DNA of 64,000 nt, taken from the NCBI GenBank assembly GCA_039654915.1, contig CM077596.1, forward strand, positions 50,156,501 to 50,220,500, written 5' to 3'. This document shows positions 34,200 through 46,011 of the stretch, piece after piece. The notes beneath the pieces were generated by a model. The model had not been told where the DNA came from, ran no database searches, and saw nothing but the letters and a program-made list of their open reading frames with translations. The position numbers were made by a program, and so were the translations under genes. Source of the stretch: Aquilaria yunnanensis. Its lineage: Eukaryota > Streptophyta > Magnoliopsida > Malvales > Thymelaeaceae. Within the stretch, counting starts at the first letter, position 1, and each line of letters opens with the position of its first letter.

Positions 34200-34850
34200 G
34201 TGACAAATTTATTTGATTTTAATCTGTCTAAACCTTACGTACAATGTTGCCTGTTAACTCTTATCTTGCTCATATTGGTGTTACCCAGTCTCCTTTCTGT
34301 CGTCCTAGGTGCAAAACCGAACCTAAAACCATTTTCTATGTCTTCTTTGATCGTGGTTTTAGTAAAGAAATCTGGGCTTCTTTAGGTTTTCTTGAGTGTT
34401 TGTGTTATTTATTCTGATTGGAAATCTTTATGTAAATCCATGTGTTTATGTGCTAAAAAACTCGCTTGCTTTAATGTCTCCTATTCTTGTTACTTCCCTT
34501 TTATTTTGTGGAACATCTGGAAGGAGAGAAACACTGTCCTCTTTGTTGAAAAACTTTCAGGCCCTTCCCTGGTAGTCAGAAGGATCCAGGAACAGGTAGG
34601 TGAGTTCTTTGCCAAGATGGGCAAGAGTTAAAGCTTTGTGTTGCACCTTTAAACTTAACGTTGATGGGATTGGAGAGGATAATCCCCTTTCAGGCTGAAT
34701 TATGGGGTCTTTTTGAAGGTCTAAAAATGGCCTCTCCTATGGGTAACATTGCTCTAGAAATTGATTCTGATTGTAAACAATTGTGTGGTTTCTTTCTAGC
34801 ACTCCTAACTCCCATTATTTACAGAACATTTTTTAAGAAAAATGGCCGAA
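34200..34850 (+). pseudogene. LINE fragment: zinc-binding (zf-RVT) and RNase H-like region
   Basis: Plus-strand pieces read HIGVTQSPFCRPRCKTEPKT, then FDRGFSKEIWASLGF, FILWNIWKERNTVLF and AELWGLFEGLKMASPMGN with EIDSDCK. This is the order of the zf-RVT zinc-binding segment and the RVT_3-type RNase H-like domain at the end of plant LINE ORF2. Frames shift and stop several times. No other LINE part was found next to it. Confidence 0.7.
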
Positions 34851-36187
34851 AGCCATTTTTAGCTCTCAAACTTGCCAAACCCGGACACTTAACCTCTCTA
34901 CATGAAATTGGTCAAACTCGCCCTCTGTACTTGCAAACACTAGGCACTTTAATTAGCCCTTTTGGCTCCATTTACATATCACTTGATGTATTTGTTCTTA
35001 ACGCCACTTGCTCCCATTTGTTCCCTCAATAGATCATCTCGAATCCTATTCTCTCTCACCTTTTTTGCCCTTCAAAAATTCAACAACAAAAAGACAGGCT
35101 TCTCTGTTCTTGCCCCCTACCATCATCCTACCATCATCTTCACTTAGCTTTCCTAATAATTTTGATTGTTGCTACCGCAAAATATGTCTTTATCCATTCT
35201 CCAGTGATATATGTCTATCCTAATTTGTATTCTAGAAGGAAATTTAGTTTCCTAAAAAAATCTGATAAGTAGCGAATCAATGGTTTACATTTTCAACCTA
35301 GAATCTATCAGGCAAGTCTTACAGCAAGAATTGACGGTGGTATTGAAGCCCATGATTTGCTATTGCGAAAAAAAAAAAGGCAGACTATTTGATGCCCAAG
35401 ATCCAATTGTCATCTGTACTCTGTAGTGCATCGGCAGCATGGACCTCAAGCTGACTCATTAGATTGCTCACCATTGTCGACCAATAATTACCAAGATGAT
35501 GGAATCACACAAACAAATAATCCATGAAATTTTCCAAAAAAAAAAAAACATGGCAGTTTTTCCTCCCTGAGAAAATTGGCTTGCCTTTCCATCAGAATTT
35601 AGGCGCTAATCATCCACAATGGCTAGAAAATCAATGCCAATTCCTTCAAAGCTAAAGCTAACTGCGACCTTCGTGATTTTGTCGAGCGACTCAACAGGAA
35701 GAAGCTTGAGAAGCTACTCCTGTTTGAGGTTGAATCCTTGGGGGCCGCAGCTAGTTTAGGCGCTCTAGTGTGGGTATGGTGTCTGGTAGTGGACACACCA
35801 GAGGCATGACAATGATCAGAACATGGCTCAATTGGAAGGATTTAAGTGGAAATTGGACTGCGCAAAAGACAAAAGTAGAGAAGTGGCGGTGGCTGAGGGA
35901 GGTGGTTGTTTTGTTTTGCAGAACAAAAACAATTCTATATATAAAAGCAAGTGGCATTAAGAGCAATACCCACGTGATGCTCACATGGGGTCAAAAAGAA
36001 GTAAACTGTCCTGCGTTTACAAGTTTAGAGGCAAGTTTGACCAGGTCAAAATTGAAAGGGTTAAGTTTGATTTGAATTATTTATAGTATTATTTGATAAT
36101 TTTTTTTAAAAGATTATGTTTAAAAACTATAAGTCTTATAGTTTCTAATTTAATTTTTGAAAAAACTTTTTATCAAATAAAGATATA
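34851..36187. other. Intergenic DNA, nothing recognised
   Basis: Short frames exist (for example 35770-36075), but none resembles a known family. GC content rises slightly near 35600-35900. Confidence 0.4.
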
Positions 36188-36400
36188 CTTCTTCTGTCTC
36201 ATATTCTTTGTACCATTTGTTTTTTAGCAATTAATTTATAATTTTTTATTTCCAACATTTTAGTATATAAATAAGAACTTTTATATAAGAATGATAAATC
36301 AAGACATATAGTTCCTAAATATATTTTTTTAAAATTATTTTGAACAAATACTAATATGAATAAAAAGTTAAATGGTACAAAAAATATGGGACAGAGAGAA
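36188..36400. mobile_element. Stowaway-like MITE, 213 bp
   Basis: Left TA/CTTCTTCTGTCTCATATTC and right ATATGGGACAGAGAGAA/TA form inverted ends of about 30 bp (including TTTGTACCATTT and AAATGGTACAAA), with TA flanks. It is AT-rich and non-coding. Confidence 0.78.
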
Positions 36401-36519
36401 TAATAAATTCAAGCTACAAAATTTAGAAATGAGTTAGTATCAATTTTGCACTATTTGAAGTAAAAGTATCCATTATCAACTAATGTGTTAAGTCTAATTC
36501 ACCACTTTCTTTGTTAAAA

Positions 36520-36971
36520 GGGAAAATTACAATTTACCTCCTGAGATTTAGATGAAATTACACTTTACCTCTCCTATTTTAGAAATATACACTTTGCCCC
36601 CTACCTGTTTAATATGGTCCGACAGCAACTTCTGAAATATTAATTTAGTCATTAAGGCAGCCATCTTCTAGTAATTTCAATCTATATAATATTTTTTTGA
36701 TAGTTAATGGATATTTTAAATTATCAATTTTTTCTTTCTATATTTCTTTCAACTTTAAAATAGTATTTTTTAAATATCAATTAATTATAAAAAAAATACC
36801 ATACAGATTGAAATTACTTGAAAATGACTACTATATAATCTAAATTAAGATTTTAGAAGTTACTATTGCACTGTATTCAAAAGGAAGGGGGTAAAATGTA
36901 TATTTCTGAAATAGGAGGGGCAAAGTGTAATTTCACCTAAACCTAGGGGATGGGGAAATTGTAATTTACCC
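36520..36971. mobile_element. Foldback MITE, family shared with 46519-46953
   Basis: Inverted ends GGGAAAATTACAATTTACC and (reverse complement) GGGTAAATTACAATTTCCC flank AT-rich DNA that itself contains inverted blocks (TTTGCCCCCTACC, AGTAATTTCAATCT against TTGAAATTACTTG). The same internal blocks recur at 46519-46953. The TSD is not clear. Confidence 0.65.
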
Positions 36972-38121
36972 CTTTTTCATATTGCATTACAGAAACCCTC
37001 ATAAAGTTTCGTTGATAATTCCGGCTTGTGAAAAAATAATGGGCCTCCTGGACCGATATGAGCCTAGAAATATGGCAAGGTCATCGCCTACTTAGAGAGC
37101 AAGATGATAGTATGAACCATGAAGCTATGAGTTTTTTTTTCTTCTTCTTTTTTTTTTTTTTGAGTTTTATTCGTATTTTTTTATTTGCAAGTGAATGAGG
37201 CAATGAGCCCAAAATAATAATGTGGCATTTGTTTTGAAACAATAACAAGATACGGAATAAATTTTAAATTATACAATTTTTTATGATAGCATAATCCGAG
37301 TTCATAAATAATAGCAAATTATAATATTCATAACAAGTACCATTGTTAACCCATCAAGCTAAAATTTTCCAAAACATTTATAGCTTGACCCATCAAGCTA
37401 TAACCCCTAATCAAAGTAAAGATAACAAACACGCTAACAAAAAAGATAATGAACATCTGAATAATCAAATATCTCATGGCTGCAGGTCGTTTGGTTAGAG
37501 GTACCAAAGGTCCTCAACACCCACCATTCTCCTATCCCATACCTCAAATACAATACAAAGTATAGATCTATGTGTCCGAAAGCGGAAGCAACAATTGAGA
37601 GCAGAAGCAAGTGCATTGATCCAAAATAAAAAAACTGTGTTGTACAGCGATGAAGCAAATGATTCTGAATAAAAATAAAAAAAGAAGAAGAAGAAAAATC
37701 ATGTAATTGGGGCAATAACGATTTCTTTGATTCATTGCTAAAATCCTTCACAGGAGACTGCAAAATAAAAGCCATTTGGCGTCTACACTTCACTTATGCT
37801 TGAAGATCATAAGTACTACTAATTTACAAGAGATTTTCAACAAGTCCCAATTCCCATACCAAACTAAATAATTCTACTACTTGAACTCACCCAAAATTAA
37901 ACATAATTTGACCACCCTCAAATCTTCAAATTTCTTCCACGAAAGCAAATCCAGTGACCAATTTTTACTGAATCAAACGCAGTAAAATTTTGTCACACTC
38001 TTAAACTTGCTTCTTATAAAAGAAATTTGTAGACCAAATGTTCCTACCTCTCACCTATGTACAACACTGATAATAACTAAAACCAATGCCTCTCTCCCCT
38101 TCCACAGCCAAAAATTCTGTG
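36972..38121. other. Intergenic DNA and 3' side of the 38.2-kb gene
   Basis: Poly(T) tracts near 37130-37160. The right part probably includes the 3' UTR of the gene ending at 38202. Nothing else recognised. Confidence 0.4.
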
Positions 38122-38124
38122 TTA

Positions 38125-38195
38125 AGGCCTTGTTTGGTAATAACTTCTTAAATTATGTTGTGATTTTAATAAGGGACGTTATTACCAAACGGCGC
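38125..38195. mobile_element. 71-bp hairpin MITE in the 3' UTR of the neighbouring gene
   Basis: GGCCTTGTTTGGTAATAAC and GTTATTACCAAACGGCGC are inverted arms separated by about 30 bp, flanked by TTA on both sides (38122-38124, 38196-38198), as in PIF/Harbinger MITEs. The right end lies only a few bases beyond the stop codon of the minus-strand gene. Confidence 0.62.
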
Positions 38196-38201
38196 TTAGA
38201 T

Positions 38202-38598
38202 TTATGCCACGGCAGACACGCTGCAGCGGCGTGATCGGTCTCTGTTGAGGCAATCGAAACCCTCGATTCTCACCGCCGCCGGCTTTGCCCCAAACTTCGT
38301 CCTCACACATCCTCCGCCGCCGATACGCGACACCTGCGAAGACTCCCCTTTGAATTGGGCGTCCTCGATTAAAGGATTCGAGGCCCTGCTCGGCGGAGAT
38401 CCGCAAAAATACGGCGGCGATAAAGCGACCTGGCTATTGTTGGGTCTCTCAGCCCCACAACCACCCTGTATCAATCAAACCCATCATCGAAAAATTCCCG
38501 CCGTACGCGAAGGAAAAACTGGAGCAAAAACAGAATAGAAGAGTCACCTTACTCAGAATTATGTCGAGCAGCTCGTTTCCGGCGGCGGAATCCGCCAT
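38202..38598 (-). CDS. Small conserved plant protein, function unknown (104 aa)
   Basis: Two coding exons, 38598-38548 and 38465-38202. The first encodes MADSAAGNELLDIILSK and ends CTGAGTAAG/GTGACT. The second begins after GATTGATACAG with GGCGAERPNN. Splicing keeps phase 0. Recognisable blocks are SPPYFCGSPPSRASNPLIED, GGGGCVRTKFG, AAVRIEGFDCLNRDR and the C terminus CSVSAVA; I remember this block order from a small uncharacterised plant family but know no biochemical role. Cys residues in FCGSPPSR, GGCVR and GFDC could bind metal, which is speculation. The GC-rich coding sequence contrasts with the AT-rich flanks. The gene looks intact. Confidence 0.82.
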
Positions 38599-38614
38599 GT
38601 CCGCCTGCTGATGG

Positions 38615-38968
38615 CTATAGAAAAACAAAACCCAGAAATGAAAACAAAATCAGAACAAGAATTGGAACCGAAAAACCGAAATCTCAAACCAGAAGAAAAA
38701 AAACAGGGCACGAACTTGAAGACCCAGGAAGATGGTCTGATGTGCTGATGAAGCGAGACCCGACGAGGCTTCGGGCAAACCAAGGAATTACAGATTCTCT
38801 CCATGGATTTCCTTCCTTCCTTCCTCCCCACCAATCAGAAGAACCAGAACTCGAACCCAAATCCTGCAAAAAACCAAACCCAGCAAATCCCTGTCAAGAT
38901 CTGATAAACATGATCAGAACAGAACAGAACAGAACATAAAAGTATCAGATCAGCGTCAAGAAAGAGAC
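38615..38968 (-). other. 5' UTR intron of the 38.2-kb gene
   Basis: On the minus strand the leader reads CTAATCAG/GTCTCTTTC at 38968, and TTTGTTTTTCTATAG ends the intron at 38615, 16 nt before the start codon. The leader exon extends to roughly 39050 and is rich in CT (CTCTCTCGCCCC), as in many plant 5' UTRs. Confidence 0.55.
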
Positions 38969-39050
38969 CTGATTAGCTCTTCCAAGAGGGAAGGAAGGAG
39001 ATTTCTGGGATTTCTGGGGCGAGAGAGGAAATAATCTGCGAGAGTGGCAA

Positions 39051-39391
39051 TTAAATTACACCACTTAGAGGGGGGTGGGTGGGTGGAGTATTCATGGAAG
39101 GGTTTCAATGAGAAGAAGAGGAAAGTCAGCGAGCTCAGATTTAGTGTGGGCGGTCATACGGTAATTGGTTTTGTTCTGACCAATTGGAATTTGCACTTGT
39201 CGGGGTGTCGAAGATGAGATCCGGTCGTGGATGGTTTTGATTGGCTGACTAAGGATTTGTTTTCTTTTTTTTGGCGGATGAAGAATTTAGTTGAGGGTCA
39301 TGTGGCTTGTGGTTGATGCACGACGACCAATGTGGACTATTATAGAGATATATATTTTTTTCCTTTCCTTTTTCTTTTTAAATTTCTTACC
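39051..39391 (-). promoter_or_regulatory. Probable promoter region of the 38.2-kb gene
   Basis: This intergenic stretch lies between the leader exon and MULE-4 and includes G-rich GGGGGGTGGGTGGGTGG near 39070. No TATA box was convincing. Confidence 0.3.
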
Positions 39392-39400
39392 TTATTTGTA

Positions 39401-40496
39401 GGTTAAAATTCATTAGAGGTCATTTAACTTATTTTTGTATCCTAAATGGTTACCTATGATTTATCTTATCATGTCGAGATACCTTTTCTCCTAATACACA
39501 TCCTCCTATTCAATTTTATGTTAATTCCAATTTTAAACCTAAAAAAAAATGTTGATGTGGCATAAAAACCATTAAACAAATCATTAAAATAACAATTCTA
39601 GTTCTCTAAGTTCTCCTGCGAACATTTATAAACCTTAAATTTCTAAAGTTATTGGTTATGCTTTGAATGTAACTAAAACCCCACTCTCCTTGTTCGCTGT
39701 TTCCTTGCCACCGTTTACCCTAGCCGCTCCACCATCACTGTTTTGCTCTCTGCCATTAGAAACACAAAAACCTCAAAATCTCCACAATCCCGCTCATCAA
39801 CACCTCACTGTCACTCCCAAATGCCACCTCCCACCAGTGACACTAATCGAGTGAGAGAAAAAGGATCACACCACGCTTGACGCATCATCCTCGTCCCCAT
39901 CTACACCAACCGTCATTCCCATCACCGAATTAGCAAACCTGAGTCACCATTATCATCATCCATCAAAGCCCCTTGTGGCGCCACCGTCCCCCTGCATTTC
40001 CCACTGTTGTTCGTATCGAATCGAGGAAGAGAAGCCTCTGATTCATAGTGTTTGGAAGCTTCTCGTCCGCAATTCATCACTTGCTGCGCCTTACCTGCCT
40101 CCCCTAGAAGCCGTCCGCATTGCCTCCACCGACAGCCAAACCCTGCCGCTCTATGGGGTTAGAATTGGTAGAGAAAATTGGTAGATTTGTAGGGTTGGAA
40201 TCGGAAGGGAAAATGATGTGGGAAAGGAAAAATACCATAAACAATAGATTTGGAATTTTAGGGCTTAAAATTATTGATAAAAAAGTTAAAGGACTAGAAG
40301 TATTATTTTAGAATTTATTTTAATGGTTTTTTTATTGCATTAGCATTTTCTATTAGACATAATACTGAAATTAACAGAAATTAACTAGATATGACACATA
40401 ATAAAAGGTAAAGTATTTAGATAGGACAACATGAAGATCAGGTACCTATTTAGGACAAAAAAAAAAAAACTAGGTAACTCCTGGTATATTTTACAC
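39401..40496. mobile_element. Mutator-like element (MULE-4), 1096 bp, with GC-rich inner segment
   Basis: Left end GGTTAAAATTCATTAGAGG and right end (reverse complement) GTGTAAAATATACCAGGAG continue as inverted repeats through TCCTAAATRGKTACC. The flanks TTATTTGTA (39392-39400) and TTCTTTGTA (40497-40505) match at 8 of 9 bases. The inside (about 39670-40200) is C-rich with Pro/Ser/Leu open frames and no recognised domain; a rare segment CTCATCAACACCTCACTG suggests genic origin but the donor is unknown. Confidence 0.72.
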
Positions 40497-40505
40497 TTCT
40501 TTGTA

Positions 40506-41203
40506 TTTATTTCGTTCATCATAATCTTCGAGGGGATGGGAAGATTTTTTTCCCCTCAAGCTTTTAGCAACTAATATATGATTTGTTTTTTATTAATAAA
40601 AGAAGAAGTAACAAAAAAAAAGGACCCAAAAATAAAGACGTTTACTTAGTCACGCTTCCACTAATATGCGATACGATTTATAATTAGTCAACATTAATCC
40701 AAACAAAAAGATGTCGACTTAAACTCTCTTCGGATCAGAGGTATTAATGAACGTGTTTCGCATCAGAGGTGGAAAAAGGTGCCATTTGGTATTAATGAAC
40801 GTTAATAGTTTTAAAAAAATTATTTAATGGTAACTTTTAACTTCAATAGTTTCAATTTTATTGCAAATAAATTATTCAAAATTTTAATAATAATTAAAAA
40901 AATTATTCCCAAATGGAGCTAAATTATCCAATGATAGCATTTATTGCTAGAGCTTTGAGAAACCTATTATAGTTATCGATAATTTATTTTAACCTCTAAT
41001 GCTAATTTTAGATGTTATTCCAAAATGAAATCTTACACAATTTATTTTAACTTAATTTAACTTAATCTAAAATTATTTTTTTATGTAATTTCATTTTGAA
41101 AGTTAATATTATTTAATTATAATAATCCATTGAAAATAAATTTTTTATAATATTATTAAATTTTTATAAATTTTTTTTTTAATGCTTAAAAAAGAATTTA
41201 GAG
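40506..41203. other. AT-rich intergenic DNA with a partial MITE
   Basis: The stretch near 41080-41180 (AATAATCCATTGAAAATAAA, then TATTAAATTTTTATAAATT) resembles half of the Tourist-like MITEs at 31685 and 47604; the other half is missing beside the LINE insertion point. Confidence 0.45.
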
Positions 41204-41399
41204 GCTTGTGAAGGACATAAGGACACAAAAACCAACCAGGAACCTTGCATACTGGGTTGGTGCTAGGAAAACAACCGAGGGGTGAGATTGATGCAGGAGA
41301 AGTAGGGATATGGACCTAAATCGTGTGGCACAGAAGATACATAAAGAGAACTTGCATGCTACAATATCAATGAAGGTTGACAGTCAGCTTCGCCGAGTG

Positions 41400-43510
41400 C
41401 CTTGAGTTGCTTATTTTTGAACTGCTGTGGTTTGGGGGAGGCACAGTCAGTTTTTCATATAAACTCCCTCATCCAAAGAGCTATTATATTTCTAAGTGAA
41501 ACACATCATATGTGGATAGAATGGAAGGGGTGAAGTGTGATTGTGGTTTTGGCTATTTGTTTGTAGTTTGGGTTTGGCGTTCCATTAGATTCACAAGGTA
41601 GATGCAAGATTGCTTAGTTGCTTGAAGTACCATATTGATATGGAGGTTATGCTTAGTTTGGGTGACATCAAAATACTCTAAAAGAATGATAAACACTTCC
41701 ATGGGTGTGCGGGGGAGATTTTAACAAGATTTTATCTTTTTGTGAAAAGGTGTGAAGGAAGGACATGAGCATTAGTCAAATGGAAAAGTTTTCAAAGGCA
41801 ATATACGTTTGCGAGCTGGAGGATCTCGAGTTTTAAAGACCATAGTTCACATGGTTAAAGATTTGAGCTGCATGCAGGATAATATGGTGTCATCAAGATC
41901 AAGTCTTTGTAACCCCATCCTGGTAATCTTTGTTCCCTTGATCCTGGGTATTGAATCAAGGGGTATGTTTCTTAGACCATTGCATAGTTCTATTATTGTT
42001 CCATCATGAACGGTTGATGGAGTTTAGGGTAAATTCTTCTTATTAGAGTCCATATGGTTATGCCATCCGAGCTTCGACTATATTGTATCTAAAGCTTGGA
42101 ATGGTGTGGGGACTTAGAGAAGTATGAAATGGTTGAGAAAATCATGCATGGATAGCAATATTTGATGACATGAAGTTAGAATGTGTTTGGTTTCATTAGT
42201 TAAAGGCAAAAAAAAAAAAAATTAGAAAAGGACCTCAAGTAGGCAAAATTCCAAGCACCTTACCCAGGGGCTTTTGAATAGATTTGACATATAAAATCTA
42301 ATATGAAGAAGTTGACTACCAGGGAAGAAGTGATGTACAAGCAGCTATCGAGACTAACATGGCTTAAGAAAGGTGACCATAACACTAAATACTTCCACTC
42401 TTATGCCTTTAGTAAAAGAAAGAATAATTAGATCAGTTGCCTACATGGTGCTAATGGGGATTGGGCAGATGTTCAAGAGGAGTTAGCGAGGATTATGGTT
42501 GCCTATTTTAATACATTGTTTACCTCGTCATGTCTTATAAACAAGGACAAGATTATAGGGATGGTGGAGATGAGGGTGACTGATGAAATGAATGTGAGAC
42601 TAAATGAAGAGTTTAGGGGAAAGGAGATTTGGGCAACCCTGAAAGAGATGAGCCTAACTAAGGCTCTAGGACTAGATGGGCTAATAGCGCAATTTTTCCA
42701 AAAATTTTAGTCGAAGGTGAATCATGATAGTTGTAAATTTTGCCTTAATTTTCTAAACTGTGGAGATAGTGTGCAAAACATCAATAATACTTTTATTGCT
42801 CTGATTCCAAAAGTTAAAAATGCCAAGAATATGAAATAGTTTTTGCCTTATTAGTTCATGCAATGTAATATACAAGATTATTTCAAATATGGTGGCAAAT
42901 CATTTAAAGATCGGCTATTATCTAGGAAGAGCAGAGCGTATTCATTAAAGGGAGGCTAATTTCAAATAATGTTCTAGTGGCTTATAAGATGTTACATAGC
43001 ATGAAGAACAAGAGGTCAGCTGAAAGGGGCTATCATGCTATAAAGCTAGACATGTTGAAGGCTTATGGTTGGGTGGAATAAAGTTTTATGCAAAGATTAT
43101 ATAAGGCTTGGGATTTGAGGGGAGTTTTATCCCCCTAATTCTTCAGTGCATCTGCTTTGTGAGATACTTAGTTTTGATCAATGGAGTTCCATGTGGCGAT
43201 ACTATCCCCTAATAAGGCCTTTGGCAAGGAGGCATACTTTCCTTCTACCTATTTATTTTGTGCGTGTAAGGTTTGTCTATTTTACTCCATAGAGCCGTTT
43301 ATAATCAAAGCATTGTTGGAATCATGGCTAGTAGAAGAAGTTCGCATGTTTTCCATCAGTTCTTCACTAATGACTCCTTGTGTTTTGGCAAGGTTGAACC
43401 AACCAAAGTTGATGAACTTTTACATATGTTGCATATGTATGAGCTTGCTTTTGGATGGAGCATTAATTTTCATAAATTAGGTCATTTATTTTCATCAAAT
43501 GTTCCCTAAG
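41400..43510 (+). pseudogene. LINE-A ORF2: endonuclease and reverse transcriptase remnants
   Basis: Encodes, in broken frames, the AP-type endonuclease (GDFN-type CGGDFNKIL) and RT with the catalytic region written FTNDSL where FADDSL is usual, so the first catalytic Asp is Asn. Enzymes of this type nick target DNA and copy their RNA in place. Open pieces include 42495-42710 and 43181-43509. Confidence 0.82.
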
Positions 43511-44082
43511 GATGTTGAGACCTATTCATGTAGAAGTTTAGATTATCAACTGTGACAAATGTCAAGAAGTGCTTGGGGTTGCTAGTGATGGTTGGGACGA
43601 GTAAAAATCATACTTTTAGATACCTTTTGGACAAGTTGGCAAAATCATAGCGGGTTGGAAACAAAAATTGTTATTTAATGGGGGCTTAGAAGATCCTTCG
43701 AAAGGCATTTGCTCAGGCACTTCCAACATACATTATGAGTGTGTTCATTCTCCTTTCTAGCATATGTAAAACCATGTAGAAAAAAAGGAACCATTGCTAG
43801 TAAAGTCATTATAGAAGGAATTTGGTAATTCATTAGCTTTATTGGGATACTTTTTGTCTATTAAAAAAAAATGAGAGATGGGGTTTCAAAAGATGTTTGA
43901 TTTCAACTAGGCAATGCTTGTAAAGCAAAGGTAGCAGCTAATCATAAATTTGTCCTCTTGATGTAATCGATTACTGAAACACAGATTCTTTAAGCATCTA
44001 AGGGATTGAACCCATTTTACACTTGGCAGGGTATTCTAGTCAGTTGGGATATGCTAATGAAAGGCATCAGATGGAAAACAAG

Positions 44083-44882
44083 TAGGGGTGAAAGCTTTTA
44101 ACCCTAACCCAAACTCGACCCTATTTTTCGGGTTAGGGTGAGGCTAGGGGAAAAAAATAAGTGAAATTTGGGTTGACCCAAACCCAACGTGATTTCTAAA
44201 AGTGAAAATCAAGTTGGTTCGGGTTAAACCTGAATCAACCCAATTCTCTATTCCCTAAGTATTTTCCAGCCTAATCCCTAACTATTTCCCAACCCAAGCT
44301 CAAGTCCACCATATACTTAACTATTTTTAACCCTAACCTTTGTACATTTCCTTGCCCTTGCATGTTTGCCTCCTGCTAACTACCTCTATGTGTCTACCAT
44401 CTGCCGCTCTTCTCATTGCATCATCTTTCTCTGCACTCATACTGCCCTCACCCGTCGTGTTGTTCTTTGCCACCTTTTGGCCCAGCCTCCTTCATTCATC
44501 ACATCATCCTTCAGCCTCTGGTTCGTCCATTCGCCGATATTTGCAAGTCATCATTGTTACTTAGTTTGTAATTCACAACTTCACCATTATTTGTAAGTTG
44601 CCATCATCCATTCACCGTGACTTCAGCACTTTAAATTGTTGTCAATAAACAAGGAGATGATAGAGGAGAAAAAAATGGAGGGGATTGGAGACGAAATGGT
44701 GGCAATCGATAATGGAGTGTCAGGTAAACCTGAAACCTGACCTTATATTTTTGGGTTAGGATCGGTTCAGGTTCTCACTCTATTTAGGGCTAAATTGGGT
44801 TACCATTTTCAAATTGTGAGTGAGACCAATTTTTTTGGGTTTAAGTCCAAACCCGACCTGAAACTTAAAACTTTTACTCCTA
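44083..44882. mobile_element. Non-autonomous hAT-type element inside LINE-A, 800 bp
   Basis: Ends TAGGGGTGAAAGCTTTTAA and (reverse complement) TAGGAGTAAAAGTTTTAA are terminal inverted repeats of hAT style. The flanks AAAACAAG (44075-44082) and AAAACAAA (44883-44890) are an 8-bp TSD with one change. Removing the element rejoins LINE-A ORF2 (GIRWK- followed by -GWEINQSV). The inside contains GGGTTAGGG/CCCTAACCC-like and Asp/Pro-rich repeats (AACCCAAACTCGACC) and a C-rich non-coding block; no transposase. Confidence 0.82.
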
Positions 44883-46011
44883 AAAACAAAGGATGGGAAA
44901 TTAATCAAAGTGTGGCGGGATCCTTGGTTACCAAGGCCTTGTGGATTGGGAGGAGTAGTGAGTTAGTAATCTCATGAATGGCAGCGATGGTGGATGGAAT
45001 GTGCAACTACTAAATAAAGTATTTACTCGAGATGATGTGGCTCAAATTAAGGCTGTTACAATTAATCCATATGCAACTTTTGATGAGACAGTATGGCACT
45101 ATAATTCTTATGGCAAGTATTCGGTTAAGAATGGGTACCATATGCTTCAGAACTATGGAGATGATGTAGTCACTGTATTGGACAAAGTGATGTGGACAAT
45201 GGTATAAGGGTCACGGGTCGAATACTTAAGTTATCTGCTTTGAAATAAAGGGGAGAAAACTGTGATGCATATTATAAGGATTGCCCAATGGTGAAAGCTT
45301 TTTAGGAAGCTTAAAGGCTTTTTTATATCATGAAGCTATATTGTTTGAGCATGGCTAATTGAATACAATGACTCATGGTTGTTAGTTTGATGTACACTGG
45401 GTACATTTCTTCATCATTGCTTGGTCCATATGGTTTTTTTGCAATAAGGCGGTGCATAAAGGAATCAAATTTAGCTTATCCCCTTTCTGTTGACATGTTA
45501 AGCAAGGTTGTAATGATGTCAAGTGTTTTTCTCTCCCTTTAGTTAAACATTCCAATGCTACTTAGTAGAACCCATTAGTGGGTTGGTGGAAAGTGAGTAC
45601 AAATGCAAAAACTAGGTAGAGATGGCAAGATTGAGGGTTAAAGCAGTGGTCCAAGAACGTATGCATCTCATACATGACTTTATGCCCTACAGTCTGATTT
45701 TGGAGTCTAATTCACTAGAGGTGGTGAGAGCACTCTAAAGCTCTTTCTCCTTTTGACTGGAAGCATGGGACACAATAAGCACCAAAAGACAGCTACTGGC
45801 AAAAACCCCTGCATGGTCTATTTTTCATTGTTTTTGAGATATAAACTTGACAGCTCATTATCTTGTGAAAACTGGCTTTGATTAGAGATTCTTTCGTCAT
45901 ATGGACGGACTCATTTTTGCAAGAGATAGTTTGTATTACAACTCAAAAAATTTCTTTATGTTATGAATGAATATAAGCATTCTTTCTATAAAAAAAAAAG
46001 CTTGTCAAGGA

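Larger units (their letters stand above)
41216..45999 (+). mobile_element. 5'-truncated LINE (LINE-A), split by an hAT element
   Basis: ORF2 remnants in order are endonuclease (LNCCGLGEAQS near 41420, CGGDFNKILSFCEKV near 41710), reverse transcriptase (TKALGLDGLIAQFFQKF near 42660, LSILLHRAVYNQSIVG near 43275, HVFHQFFTNDSLCFGK near 43350, GWSINFHKLG near 43455), C-terminal segments (GGWNVQLLNKVFTRDDVAQI and VWHYNSYGKYSVKNGYHML at 44990-45150), and an RNase H-like tail near 45590-45740. It ends in an A-rich tail at 45990-45999. GCTTGTGAAGGA (41204-41215) and GCTTGTCAAGGA (46000-46011) match at 11 of 12 bases, fitting a LINE TSD. Many stops; dead copy. Confidence 0.85.

Noticed and set aside
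37681..37800. Exon-like GAAGAAGAAG stretch on the plus strand
   Set aside because: Simple purine repeat with stops in all frames nearby.
38245..38538. 97-aa plus-strand frame
   Set aside because: Antisense shadow of the spliced minus-strand gene, which has conserved blocks and a matching intron.
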